This document shows positions 34,824-47,312 of a DNA stretch of 64,000 nucleotides, one piece after another (the stretch's first letter is position 1; each line of letters starts with the position of its first letter). The notes under the pieces were generated by a model, which did not search any database, was not told the DNA's origin, and saw nothing but the letters and a program-made list of their open reading frames with translations. The position numbers were made by a program, and so were the translations under genes. Origin of the DNA: Siphonodentalium dalli (Eukaryota > Mollusca > Scaphopoda > Gadilida > Siphonodentaliidae); assembly GCA_032622095.1 (NCBI GenBank), contig CP136061.1, forward strand, positions 36,769,797 to 36,833,796, read 5' to 3'.

Positions 34824-36127
34824 TATGAGATTTTCTTGGCCGTAAATCAGCTCTCAGAAGATGAAGTTTTAAGTTTGTGCTACGCAAATAACGTAGTATT
34901 TTTTTCCCCACGCACTCTGGTACTCAGTCTCAGATGTATAATAATAGTGTCAACACGATTAATAATTTTAGAGAAAAATCCCAACGATCACTATTATTTG
35001 TCATGGAGTTAAATTGCATTTTTATTATCTATATGTTCGGGAGCGCGTGATTTTATTTTGAAACTGTCGCATTTCCTTGATCTTCGGGTTTTCCCCAGAT
35101 ATGAATTGAAATTATTATGTTGCTAAAAATAGTAACATCGAGAACCAGTCTAACTGCTCAATAAAATAGTCCGACCCAGATTAGCACATGTGGTGGTATT
35201 GAAAATTACCACACACCTAGAAAAGTATGCGATCATGTGGTATTCATAGATAGATATGTAATAAATAGCCGGCTCTCTGAATAACACGTATAGATTCACA
35301 ACAGCATAACACAAGAAAACCGATGTCAGAAATGGTAACGCGCTCGAGATCATATATTATATACCCATGATTGTAATTATAGAATATAAAATATATTGGT
35401 TTTGCGAATGACCAACTCAGAATTCCGTTAAAATACCGGCGGCCGACTCGACCGTCTCCGACCACAACCCCAGTGGGCTGCAGAACGAAAAATGTCTATA
35501 AAAGTTGAAATATAAGACATACAAATTATCTTTTTCATTTCTTTTATTTGTAATTGGCATAGCTTATCACAAACCAAATATTACATAATGTTAACGACAA
35601 TAAATGAAATTGAAATTCCCAGCTACATCTTTTACCGGACTCGGCCTCCGGTCGCAGTTCGACTTTTAATCCTCCCAAGAATTCACATTCTATAAATAAA
35701 ATAACCATGCGCCCAGGCGAAAGTAGAATCTCTACATTAGTATACACGCGTAATAATCGCCGATTGTCTTAATATGTAGAACATGTTAAAAGACACGTAT
35801 ACTAGGCCGAAATTGTTCTTTGCAAACTGATAATTATTCATGACAGTACAATAAGCTGCGGCTGCGCAGAATATTTAATCAAAAGTCAAATCAATTCTGA
35901 TCAGAACGATTCAGTGCAATGCAATTCGCCCCAGATATATATAGCGACTAAAGTGTGACACAATGCAGGAAATTATTTAAGGATTAGTAATTTATAAATG
36001 AACAATCGGAACGCAAAAATGTCACAAGGACACATTTGACGGGTTCGTTTCTGTGATAACCTCGTACCTTTTTGTCTCAAAAACTAACTTCTAGGTATTC
36101 CAGGAGTGATCGGGTTTTACCACAACG
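34824..36127. other. Unassigned stretch
   Basis: A partial repeat shared with ~3980-4025 sits near 35305-35345; another word (CAAAAGTCAAATCAATTCTGATCAG) is shared between ~33397 and ~35880. No gene was recognised. Confidence 0.25.
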
Positions 36128-36192
36128 CCTACACGTATTATCACACCGCCGACACGTATTATCATACCGCCTATATAAACGTATTATCACAC
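36128..36192. repeat. Short tandem (ACGTATTATCACACCGCC), 3 imperfect copies
   Basis: About 20-base units; the third is stretched by CTATATA. Confidence 0.75.
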
Positions 36193-36649
36193 TACATTTT
36201 GGCACTTTCTGTGCTTTTGAAAGCCAAAACGCCTCACTAACCTTAAGGTAACTCCAGACACCATTCGTATACATGTAAAATGGATAAAATATTTGCTGTA
36301 TCTGGAGGGCAATAAAATATCAATTACAGAAAGCTGAACATCGTATTGTACATCTCCAACACACAGACCTGCCGTATATTAGCATTGATATCACTCGAGG
36401 TTTTCCGCCCTTGAGTATGTTTGTCTTCTCCGTTCACTGTCGATAACGGTTCTGGAACATACTCCCGCCAACCATATTCTTCACAGTTTAACAGTTGTAT
36501 AAACTTCTGGTTGTTCTCCTGTGGTCTGGTGTAATATCTCTTCTGACGTGCGTGAATTTTTATGCCTAGGTATTTCTGATTTCATGTATACCCTTCATAT
36601 CGTACGAGCCGGCTGATCGCCAAAATGTTAACGATGTGAACACTGGATC

Positions 36650-37150
36650 AGTGAAATTAACAATGATAAATTCACATTGTATCAGCATGCTAACGGGTGC
36701 ACATTCAAATTAAGAAATTCACTGTTAACCTTCTGACGGGAGGTGTGAATTTCCTAAATTTCGCCGTTTCCCGTCCGTATGAAACATGCACGCAAGCAGG
36801 AATGTCGGATTCAAGGTGAGATGGTCACATTTGCATATGAGTTGAAATTTGCCAACGTTTACCTCAGACATTCCAACCGTCGGAAGTGAACATTTCCAAC
36901 CTAACATCCCCTATAGTTAGACAGTTTTAAAATCATGACCACTTAAGTTCAGTCTGTGACTGACAATGAGAACATAGAATCGTGCCTTGTTGGTCTTAGG
37001 ATGTCAGATTTAAAACAAAACGTTAGCAGGAAAAATGAACAATCTCAACCTATTTTCGGTGGAAACGAGAGAAATTAACAACGATAAACTCATATTGTAC
37101 CAGTATGCTAACGGGTGCACATTCAAATTAAAAAAAATCACTGTTAACCT
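36650..37150. repeat. Direct repeat pair (GCTAACGGGTGCACATTC)
   Basis: 36650-36730 and 37070-37150 are ~80-base direct copies (AAATTAACAA-GATAAA through AATCACTGTTAACC). The ~340 bases between show no recognised feature. Confidence 0.7.
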
Positions 37151-37323
37151 GCGTTCATATGGGCCATGTAACAAAGACGTTAGCAGGCAAATATGTCGGA
37201 GAAGATGTGAATGCCAGCTACCCCTACTGTCCGCAACTTCCTGTTCATGATCCCCAGGATGACAGCAAAACTAAAATATGAACATAATTTATGGAAATTG
37301 ATGGCCATTTCAGTCTAAAAGTT

Positions 37324-37692
37324 TTAAAGATACGGGCGGCGTTGGCGGTGGGTATGCTGTTAAAATATTCACCTCCGTCAAAAACCGCCATAAACAGAAA
37401 GAACAATAAAATATAGACAGACTTTGTTCTTATACCATTCAGAAATATGTCATAAACAGTATGTTATTGTCAATTTAGTTTCCTTTGTTATGAAAACAGA
37501 AGCAAAACTTCTGTAACACGAGCAGGCTCTTGTTTATACGTACACCGTCGTACGTCTTGACGAGAATATTCTATTTACGCGCTGATTATGTTTGGCTATG
37601 AACAAAACTATATATATTTTAATATTCCTTCTGTTGCTGGCGATTTGAACAAATATAAATATTTCTTCAACGAGCGCCGCCCGTGCCTTTAA
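37324..37692 (+). mobile_element. TTAA-flanked MITE, subfamily B, short form
   Basis: 369 bases with TTAA borders, ends AGATACGGGCGGCG and complement. It lacks ~150 internal bases present at 39.3 kb, so it is an internal-deletion derivative. Confidence 0.82.
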
Positions 37693-38187
37693 ATTATCCA
37701 TCTGCTATTGATTCAGACATGACAAAGTCCAAAATTCTACCAGTCTAGATGAGACATCATAAACACGCTGTCTCTCATTACGCTATCCATTATATCTGGT
37801 TGGTGGGCGTATATTTCCTAAAGGTGTCTGGAATTCTTGCGTTAACGTTTGGAATGATTTCCCAGCGAACTGACATTGGCATCATCATTTACGTTTAATA
37901 TAAATTTGACAAGCACGTCGCGAACATGGAGAAAAAGTGTGTGACAGTGTCTTAAAACTATACATATATAGTCTATTATATAAGGCAATTTAAACTACCT
38001 CGCTTCTGCACGCAAACATGACGCATGATAACAATAGCCAATAGGAGTTTCTTATTGCGTAACGATCTGGAAGAATGTCATGAAATAAGGGCTAAAATGC
38101 AATACCGACACCTTTTGAAAAGGACTAGATACAACTTATATTCGGGTTCCAGACTAATTGTATGGCATATTTAGGTTCTTATTGCAC

Positions 38188-38528
38188 GAGAGCGATAGGA
38201 GATTTTGACATTTTCTGTTGATCATTCTTCGGAATAAATGTAAAATTTCTTAGAATAATCAGGACTGTCGGCAGAACATATACGTTATTGTGGTGGATTG
38301 ACGGTAAGAGGGTGTGACACTGACGGCTTTGAGTTTCTGTTCAACCGAGTTTCGAAGCGACGAGGTTGAACATATATTGGCTCCAAGCCGTCGATATCAC
38401 ACCATGTTACCGTCAATCCACCACAATAACGTATATGTTCTGCCGACAGCCCTGATCATTCTTAGAAATTTTACATTTATTCCGAAGAATTATCAGCAGA
38501 AAATGTCAAAATCTCCTATCGCTGTTGT
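38188..38528. repeat. Large foldback palindrome (~340 bp)
   Basis: Arms of ~150 bases (AGCGATAGGAGATTTTGACA on the left, complement on the right), including CATATACGTTATTGTGGTGG and its complement, around a ~50-base loop. No clear target duplication was identified. Confidence 0.8.
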
Positions 38529-39321
38529 TCAACGTAAATGACGTCATGAAAAAGCAGGGCAGCGAGAGACGATTAAACGATTGCCTTGGTTTCCCTTATG
38601 TTGACGGCTCGAGACGTAAACATGGGATATGTTGCGCGGCTCTCTTACTGGAGGCAGAACAGTGCCATATTATTGGCGTATAATTATTTCAATATATATC
38701 GTATACACAGCAGTTGCGCAACTAGCAACTAGAGACTAGCAACAATCATTTACCATTATCGTTAATACCATATATAATTGTTCAATGCCATGTATCATTT
38801 TTATTTTCTTCACTTGAGTGTATGGTGATCGGGAGAGAAGTAGCATATAAGTGGCCCGCACTTGTTCTTCAATCCCGTTGCCGACTGTGTGTATTTATAT
38901 GCATATATGGCGAATAAATATGTTTAAACCAAGTTGCGCAACTTGCGAATCCGACCAGTTGACACCAATTTCCCACCAATGAATATGAATCCTTTCGCAG
39001 CATAGAACTGAATTATATGACAGACTAGATCAGTATGCTTTCACAATTGTAGACGTAAACCATTTCCTCAGAGGCGCCCTAAACTTTACCCAGCATCGAA
39101 ACCAACTACTGTTTTACATTGTTCAAAAATATATTTCAGAAAGCAATCGTTTCACTGAACGAAAAACAGTCGTAGCTACTCACGGCAATGCATGATATCT
39201 ATAGGAGAGGATCTCGGGACCGGTAATCACAATCCACCAATCACCAGACATCATCATCATTAACATTTTTAATATAACATGTACACTATTATAGTGTCAC
39301 TATATCTATTATTCATCTTGT

Positions 39322-39850
39322 TTAAATGCACGGCGGCGTTCGTTGCAGAAATATTCATATTTGTTCAAATCGCCATCAACAGAAAGAATATTAAAATATA
39401 TATAGTTTTGTTCATATGCCAAACATAATCAGCGCGTAAATAGTATATTCTCGTCAAGACCTACGACGGTGTACGTATAAACAAGAGCCTGCTCGTGTTA
39501 CAGAAGTTTTGCTTCTGTTTTCATAACGCAGCTCAATTCTGTTGGTTAATCACACACAAATGATACAAATGCTCTTGATTATTTCCATATCAGGAAAACA
39601 GTAACAAATAACACTCTTTATGTTTACCATATCCGGATCTAAACAAAAGCCAGGTTCTGTAACGTTTTTTGCTTTTGTTTACATAACAAAGGAAAAACGT
39701 TCGACAATAACATACTGTTTAAGCCATATTTATGATTGGTATAAGAGCAATGTCTGTCTATATTTTACTATTCATTCTGTTTGTGGCGGTTTTTGGCGGA
39801 GGCGAATATTTTAACAGCATACCCACCGCCAACGCCGCCCGTATCTTTAA
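39322..39850 (-). mobile_element. TTAA-flanked MITE, subfamily B, full form
   Basis: 529 bases, TTAA at both borders, ends ATGCACGGCGGCGTTCG and the complement of AAGATACGGGCGGCG. It shares AAGAGCGTT-type and GCGCGTAAATA words with subfamily A and other B copies. Confidence 0.85.
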
Positions 39851-39928
39851 ACATTTGTGAGGGGCGACCTTATAAGTTGTTATAACTTGTGCCCCAATCC
39901 CTTGTAACTTTTGTTACAATAAATGTGT

Positions 39929-40336
39929 TTAAACCCTTTACCCGTCAAAACGGCCCTGTGCCAATGCATTCTCTTATATATGCGAGTCGACCATGGGTCG
40001 CCTCGCATATATAAGAGAATGCATTGGCTTAACACATATATTAAAAATTATAAAATTGTCAAAGAATGTAAGAAAAAAATGGTAAAAAGTGTTAAAAAAT
40101 GATTTTTTTTAGGCCAATGCATTCTCTTATATATGCGAGGCGACCTATGTCGACTCGCATATATAAGCGAATGCAATGGCACAGGGCATAACTGTAACTA
40201 TAACAATGTGGTCAATGGGCCGGTTCCAATGATTTCCATATTTGTATGGTTCTATTGAGACAGACCCAAGATAATTTAGGCTGTTGCAGCTTCATTTGGG
40301 CTATTTTTCTGGGCGTTTTGTTGGGTAAAGGGTTAA
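39929..40336 (-). mobile_element. piggyBac-like MITE (ends TTAA-CCCTTTACCC) with paired hairpins, copy 1
   Basis: Ends read TTAAACCCTTTACCC and GGGTAAAGGGTTAA. TTAA followed by CCC is the piggyBac-type border. It carries two 67-base-class hairpins (39961-40027 and 40114-40179) around an AT-rich spacer. It is non-coding and reverse-oriented relative to copies 2-4. Confidence 0.85.
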
Positions 40337-41667
40337 ACCAAACCAATCCTTGTGAATTTGTTTGACATGTTCGTCTCTTTATCGTCTGATTATTACATGA
40401 ACATCGCTCCAAATGAATAACAAACCAATGTATTACTGTATATAACTGAATGTCATAATCCACATAGTATAGAAAAGGTTAAAGGCCGTTCCCCTGTGCA
40501 TGTGGACCTCAAAGAGAAGCGTTCCAGGTCAACACATACACTGGGATGCACTAAGTTAACATGCGACCAAATATGATGTGGTTCTGAGTTGTTAAAAATT
40601 CCGGGCGTTCACAGGTTGGCTGTAACCAGAAATGTCGGAAGAATGACCGAGAAAAAAAAAACTAAGTTGATTTTATTCCATATATTGTCTTTGGTTTTCC
40701 ATTGTCATGTTTTTGTTTAAATTCTACTATACGCTATTTCGTAACATTTTCTTTGCTAGAATATGAAATAAGATAGATTAAACCGAACAACCTCTCGTGA
40801 ATAAGTTAACAAAACATGGTTCGGCTAGGTCACATTGTGGCTCCATTTGTGGGAGAGAATATTGAATTCATCGAACAACATTCGTACATGCGGACCGAAC
40901 TCTAGATTTAATAGTTTACAAAACAAAACAACACAGGCAGCTAAATTGAACCCCATCAGTTTCTATCCATTAGTTCTTCCCGGGAACACAACACGATTCT
41001 GGTTCTCAGAAGCGACGTATGTCCCCCGAGACCCAATGATATTGAACCATATAATTTATCGTCATGAGTAACTATATAGAATACACAAACGTATACAGTG
41101 CATATTTGTCAGTTGGGTGATTTTCCCATCCCACGAGAATAATGATACACCAACGATATTGTTTTGTCACGGCACAAACCATGAAACTAGCGGAAAATCA
41201 GTTTCCAATCGATACAGGATACGTCTTTTTGTCATAATATATATGCATATAGACAATACAACCTGGTCATCTTGCCCTTTGTCACATACATTGCATGGTG
41301 TATGTGTATATCGGTTATCACCACAATATGGGTTTCCGAGATCCGTACTCCTCATGATGAGTCGATAGACGGCCCAGAGAAGGTGGAGAGACTCTATAAT
41401 ACCAATCTCGGGCCCTTACAAGGTAGTCGTAACCAATCTATCTTACAATTAATCAAACAGAATATTGAATAAAAGTACCAAGGGTCAATTTTACCAGATT
41501 CGATGGAGCGTTAGATGCACTTGTAGGTCATTGTAGGTCATTCACTTGATCTTATATATAAACACCTCCAAAAAGTAAGTTCCCCTGCTAATGCTGGTTT
41601 TTTCTATAGTGCTTTTCCAAAAATAACGGTACGAAGTTTCTAGAATAATAGCACATATCATACATGG
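40337..41667. other. Unassigned stretch
   Basis: Several open frames of 60-83 codons occur but none has recognisable domains or splice-bounded structure. Confidence 0.2.
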
Positions 41668-41752
41668 GTAACTCTTCCATGACGGGAGCTGCGCTGGCGC
41701 AGCATTAAAGATCCCGTATCAGTAGTGCATTCTCTTATATATGCAAGTCTCC
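41668..41752 (+). mobile_element. Truncated hairpin MITE, CCCTTCCATGA-type
   Basis: The left end (TAACTCTTCCATGACGGG) and the first half-hairpin (GTGCATTCTCTTATATATGC) are present, then the sequence breaks off. The rest is missing. Confidence 0.6.
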
Positions 41753-41875
41753 TACTAAACTTGTACACTAAGCAGAGTGGTAATTGCAAAAACGGGATTA
41801 ATGCCTGAATTTTGTGGTTATCAATGTTTACTTAATACTGTGATAAAATAAATCGAAATGACGTAAAATATTTGC

Positions 41876-41966
41876 AGAATGAGGTCCCAGACGGTGAATT
41901 TAATGACGCTATCCCACATAACGGGCTAGCGTCACTAAATCCATCCTCTGGGGACCTCATTCTGCT
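41876..41966. repeat. 91-bp hairpin
   Basis: Starts GCAGAATGAGGTCCC and ends GGGACCTCATTCTGC, with inner pairing AATTTAATGACGCTA/TAGCGTCACTAAAT. The flanking CTAAGCAG at 41761 may extend the element. Confidence 0.75.
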
Positions 41967-42134
41967 TAGACTCATCTCAGGAAAATTTCTTTATAATAAA
42001 ATTTCTATAGAAACTTCTTCACATAAATTATATTTGTTACGTTAGTTTCTCTATATCTCCAAATTGGCAGACGAAACAATGCATAATCGAGGTTCCCAAT
42101 GGGTGTACATCACAATATTCACAATTTGGGAACT

Positions 42135-42526
42135 TTAACCCTTTACCCAACAAACCGGCCAAAAACGGCCAAATAAAGCTGCAACAGCCTAAATTATCTT
42201 GGGTCTGTCTCAATAAAACCATACAAACATGGATATCATTGGAACCGGCTCATTGACCACATTCTGATGGTTACAGTTATGCCCTGTGCCAATGCATTCT
42301 CTTATATATGCGAGTCGACCATAGGTCGCCTCGCATATATAAGAGAATGCATTGGCCTAAAAAAAATCTTTTTTTAACATTTTTTCTTACATTCTTTAAC
42401 AATTTTATAATTTTTAATGTGTTAAGCCAATGCATACTCTTATATATATGCGAGGCGACCTATGGTCGACTCGCATATATAAGAGAATGCACTGGCACAT
42501 GGCCGTTCTGTTGGGTAAAGGGTTAA
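42135..42526 (+). mobile_element. piggyBac-like hairpin MITE, copy 2
   Basis: TTAACCCTTTACCCAACA at the left, its complement at the right. Hairpins at 42289-42355 and 42427-42495. The left ~150 bases (GGCCAAAAACGGCC onward) are shared with copies 1, 3 and 4. Confidence 0.9.
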
Positions 42527-44089
42527 TCTCAGTCTATGTCTCCCAAAATCACCGTGAATCATGGCGATCCATAGTGGGCTTAGCGGGGTCCCATCGATGT
42601 TCAGAGTTTTGTGTATAGCACGCTCTTTGCATACATGTACTGTATGCTAAATATCATGGCAATCGGATACATCTCCGGCGATGTATGTGTCAAATTACTG
42701 TCAATGTTTTATGAGGAACTTACTTCTTTGAGATGGTTTCACTTCTATTATAGATTAGGGAATCATTGTTTATTGCAAATGTTTATAATCTCGAAGATGC
42801 CATAATCGACGAACAGTTGAGCAGACTCACCTTAATACTTGTTATCTTTCATAGTCTCATATATTCTTCAATTATCAGAATCTGCTTGAGTTGATTAAAG
42901 ATAACGAGATTTGTCTTAAAATGTATCGTCGCGTCGTCTCGTATAATATTCTTGATTTATCAGAAGAGGTTTCACTGAGATATTTATAATGGCCGTTTTA
43001 TATACCAAAAAATGTGCATTAATTCCAGAAAACTGATTTGCACTATTGCTGGTTCACTTGAACCTGAATTAATTTTGTAGATCCATCCCTTATATCCGTG
43101 GAAGTGTGTATAGGTGAGTTTTGTTCTGCTGAATGCCTTGAATAACACAGAAAAGGGCCATACGTGTGTCGTATTACCATTGTGTTCCCGTGACTAGAAT
43201 TTAACCAGATGTTTTGCCATCTACCCGTGACGTAATCGTCACTGCAGAGTACGTTAGCATACACATAATATCGCGCACGGTGGTTCTAGAATAATGGCAT
43301 ACATGTAACTGGACATGATACGAAATTTAACTAGTACGTTTTACTTTTTTCTGCTATTGTATTTTGCTTCTGAAATGATTTTCAGAGCAATTTTGGTAGC
43401 GTAGATGTTTTACTCTAATTATTCGTTGGAGTTAAAGCCCCATTCTAATTCTGATGTTGTTAGACACGAGACCCGTATGGTCTGCATACTCTGCGACCAG
43501 ACCGGTGTCTTCATCTTGATACATGGTAGTTACACTAGACGTCTAGTATCTATCTATGTAAAACCAAGTGTGTGTGTGTGTCTGTCGGTCAGTCTGTAAC
43601 TATGTCACGATTTTCGTGCGTCTAAAATACATATCACCCTCACGTCATTCGGCACATATTTGTATACGACACGCAAAATTTCAGGCCAATCCGTTCAAGA
43701 CGACCTTAGATATAACTTGTTTCCCAAACGTTATCAAGACCATATTTTCACTGATATAATGCGTTTGTCCGAAGACGAAAATGGTTTCAGCGGCGACCGT
43801 AATTGGAAAACACCAAAGCCAAATTCCGGACAAACTCCACGCACCGTTTGCCGGATTTCTTTGTATCCTTTTTAGCGGTAACGATATTTTCCTGCATGTC
43901 ATGTTTGTCACCCCGTCATTTTGACGGGCAAACCTCTAGTGTATAAATATTGATATTGTTCGTGTACATTATTCAGGAGTTTAATTCACCGACTACATAT
44001 CTTCTGAAACATCGCCACTATGGATAACAACAGCATCACCCGCTCTGCCAAACACTCTCGTGTCACCGATTCGTGTTGCTCTCATGCAG
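42527..44089. other. Unassigned stretch
   Basis: A (TG)n run lies at ~43570. The region 43400-43930 has the look of an old dispersed repeat (phrases such as CACGATTTTCGTGCGTC), but no second copy is in the window. Confidence 0.25.
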
Positions 44090-44170
44090 TGCATTCGAGT
44101 CCTAGCCCCAGGCGGCATCGAAGGTGTAGCTCATATGTCGGCCCACTAACCAACTGAGCTATATTACATG
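44090..44170 (-). other. tRNA-like sequence, possible SINE head
   Basis: The minus strand carries TAGCTCAGTTGGTTAG, a good Pol III A box, with a weaker B-box-like GGACTCGAATGC ~50 bases on. The acceptor and anticodon arms do not fold convincingly, so it is not called a tRNA gene. A tRNA-derived SINE remnant is possible. Confidence 0.35.
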
Positions 44171-44981
44171 TATCCGCGCCTCCAAACACTGCCCATTCTA
44201 ACACTTTACCAAAGTTAAGCAGAATAGACCAAATAATCTCGGTACACAACAGTTTGGGACGTAGTCGAAAATGCACCAACCCAACCGATATCCCAAAGCT
44301 GTTGTGGACCGAGAAGACTTGGTCTGGCAGCAGAACGGACGAAACAACAGAGTTACACTGCTCGGAAATAACGTGTGTAATAATGATAAAAAACAGTTTT
44401 AATAACTCTCGCATATAGGCGCCTATAGTTTCTCCATCAGTGACAAACTGACTATGTTCTAGAATCCCAAAGCCCTATAAAACATCCAATCGAAGCATTG
44501 TTTGATGATTTAATAGGTGGTTTGTCTTGACACCCAGTGTTTATTTATCGGGTTATTTTACAGTCGTAATGTTGAATTTTTCGACAGCGTAATTGCTTCT
44601 TTGTTTGACAACCAACGCAAAACTATTCCCACTCTATCAATAACCACGTCAAATTGACGTTTCTCACGTGCAGCGCAACACCAATCGGTCCCCGCGTGAC
44701 CCTGTATGTGGACTAATATTCTAAAAGCTTCCGCTCTCATTCAAGAGGCGCCCGCTGATGTGGCTTGTGAGGCACCAAAAAGATATCAGCTTCGCCTTCA
44801 GCGGCACACTGCGCTGATAACACGATGAGTTTCTCTGTCGAAATTCTCAGACTAACAAATCCGTTTGTTAGCTCCTTTATGTCTGAAGTAGCGGAAACTG
44901 TTTTCTCTGTAGCCACTTAACCAATGTTTCAACATCTCACTGAGAATATTTAGCAGATGATCTGAGATATAACCCGAGTTC

Positions 44982-45345
44982 CAACATATCCTCGCGCAAT
45001 TACGCAAAAACAATCGACCTATAATGTGCAAATAGGTCCATATTGAATTATGTTATTCTGAAATAAAAAGATAATGCATGGACTCATATCCGCCATTCCG
45101 TCTTATGGTGCGAGAAACAGCGAAAACACATTATAAAAGGCGCACACCTTATATATATAAGTCTTGAGTTGGTTTATTTGTGTCATTGTCCGCACATACT
45201 GAACCTATAATGAAGTCATCATGAGTCGAAATTGTGACTATAACGCTCTCATTTTCAGTTCATTATCGAATCAAAATGAGGCGATTCTAAGCAGATTATA
45301 GACCTAAAACAAATCATATTATATAAGCGGATAACGGGAGAACAT
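44982..45345 (+). repeat. CAACATATCCTCGCG element, copy 2
   Basis: Shares the CAACATATCCTCGCGC start, TTGGTTTATTTGTGTCATTG and AGGCGATTCTAAGCAGATTA with copy 4. Non-coding. Confidence 0.7.
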
Positions 45346-45376
45346 TTAGCATAATTTGAATATGAATAAAGATCCA

Positions 45377-45548
45377 AATACGCTCATATCGGCGCTATTT
45401 GAATCTGAATGACGCTATATGAACAAAATTGGAGCACAAAAACAGCCCTATATGAGCGTATTAATATTACAATACGTCCGTATCGGGCGTTTTACGTTCA
45501 TATAGAGCGTAAATCAGATTCAAATAGCGCCAATATGGGCGTATTTGG
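45377..45548. repeat. 172-bp palindrome with GCGCTATTTGAATCTGA arms
   Basis: The left arm CAAATACGCTCATATCGGCG and right arm CGCCAATATGGGCGTATTTG pair, as do ACGCTATATGAAC and GTTCATATAGAGCGT. No coding content. Confidence 0.75.
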
Positions 45549-45986
45549 GTTTTTGAAATACGTTAAATATGAACCTATTTGCATGAAGATGTGTTGGAGA
45601 TATAATCGGTATTCACCATCGATATAACCGGAGTTGTGCCGCACTGGACACAGCGGTAACAACTTGTGAGTTAATCAACGTCCACGTGCTATTGGTTCAG
45701 CGATGGAGAAAGACATTAAGACGTTTTGAGTGACACATTAATTCACGATCATTTGAAAAGTTAATCATAGTCGTCAAGCCTCAAATTAAGCATAGTAATT
45801 ACTCGCTCTTTTCATATTCCGAGAAACAAAATAGGTCGATTAAATACACAAAACGCTTATATATGTTGAATATGTATGCTTTGCAATGACTTATCGAAGT
45901 GCGTGGTCTTCTCGGAAGGAAACCGGCCATGAATCTCTACTCGCCCATATTCCACCAGTACAAAACTTTGGTACTTTTTGAAGTTT

Positions 45987-46325
45987 GACAAGGAACCTTA
46001 TAAAGTCGAAAAAATAACGCGGGGAATATATTTCTTAGTTATCATCAGTTCCTTAATAATGTACTTCACTATTTGCAAAGGTCCCAACTCGAACTTTCAC
46101 GATTTAAATAAATTTGTGAGCCATTTTGCGTTGCGTCGCTTACAATTATGGAATTTTTCCTGGTTATTTAATTCATTTTTATTGCGATATCGTCTCACAA
46201 ATACCATGGAAAAGAATGCAATTTAGAATTGGGACATTCACATACAGTGAAGTTCAGTATTAAGGAACAGATAATAACTAAGAAATTATATTCCCCGCGT
46301 TATTTTTTCCACTGTATATGGTTCC
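45987..46325. mobile_element. Foldback element with AAATAACGCGGGGAATATA arms
   Basis: About 340 bases with ~95-base arms. AAAAAATAACGCGGGGAATA on the left pairs with TTCCCCGCGTTATTTTTT near 46300. A related half-copy occurs at 25751-25835. An open frame through it is a by-product. Confidence 0.72.
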
Positions 46326-46423
46326 CTGCCAAAACCTCAAACATTTAATATGCCTTACAATAAAAAGTGTTAATTTGGCTCCTGTTGGCGTTATTGCAAG
46401 AAATACATAATTACAGGCCACGT

Positions 46424-46675
46424 CAGGGGGGGGGGGGCAGTTTTTCCCGACATTTTTGGACATCCACCCTGTGAGTTGCGGAAAAAATGTGTTGGTCCCA
46501 TCGAACACCCACCCCGGCATACATGCCCAGAAAAATCCCCCTGTAATTCTAATGTGTTTTAAGCCAAACTCATTGCAAAAACAATCCAAGAATAGTTTTT
46601 TGAAAACATTTTGTGTTGGTCCCATCGAATACCCACCCACCCGGCATACGTGCCCGGACAAAATCCCCCCCCCCT
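46424..46675. mobile_element. G-tract-ended element, copy 1
   Basis: Begins AGGGGGGGGGGGG and ends CCCCCCCCCT, with internal GGCATACATGCC and CCCACCC words related to the 52-kb copy. No coding content. Confidence 0.55.
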
Positions 46676-46763
46676 GGGCACCTAATACATAAAGTCCATG
46701 TGTAAGTATTTCGTGTATTTATCGGTCTACTTTGATCCTCGGACCAGGAGAAGAGTGAGTCCT

Positions 46764-47164
46764 TTAACCCTTTACCCAACAAACCGGCCAAAACCGGCCA
46801 AATAAAGCTTCAACAGCCTAAAATATCTTCGGTCTGTCTCAATAGAACCATACAAATGTGGATATCATTGGAACCGGCTCCTTGACCACATTGTGATAGT
46901 TATAGTTATGCCCTGTGCCAATGCATTCTCTTATATATGCGAGTCGACCATAGGTCGCCTCGCATATATAAGAGAATGCATTGGCCTAAAAAAAATCTTT
47001 TTTTTAACACTTTTTACCATTTGTTCTTACATTCTTTAACAATTTTATAATTTTTAATGTGTTAAGCCAATGCATTCTCTTATATATGCGAGGCGACCTA
47101 TGGTCGACTCGCATATATAAGAGAATGCATTGGCACAGGGCCCTTCTGTTGGGTAAAGGGTTAA
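46764..47164 (+). mobile_element. piggyBac-like hairpin MITE, copy 3
   Basis: Intact TTAACCC/GGGTTAA borders. Hairpins at 46918-46984 and 47067-47133, each 67 bases. Very similar to copy 2. Confidence 0.9.
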
Positions 47165-47182
47165 GCCTAGCATGTTATGAGC

Positions 47183-47312
47183 CAACATATCCTCGTGAAA
47201 ATAGGTTCATATTGGACCTAAATATTCATTTTCATATTGGACTTGTTTCTGAAATAAGCCCATAGTGACTTTTTACCGTTATTTCATTGTAAGGTGCGGG
47301 CCAGTGAAAGTG
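47183..47312 (+). repeat. CAACATATCCTCG element, copy 3 (short)
   Basis: Only the first ~130 bases of the family are recognisable (CAACATATCCTCGTG, CTGAAATAAGC, AGGTGCGGGCCAGTGAAA). Confidence 0.6.

Noticed and set aside
46278-46791. Minus-strand frames of 127 and 73 codons as coding.
   Set aside because: They span a foldback arm, the G-tract element and a piggyBac-like MITE end.
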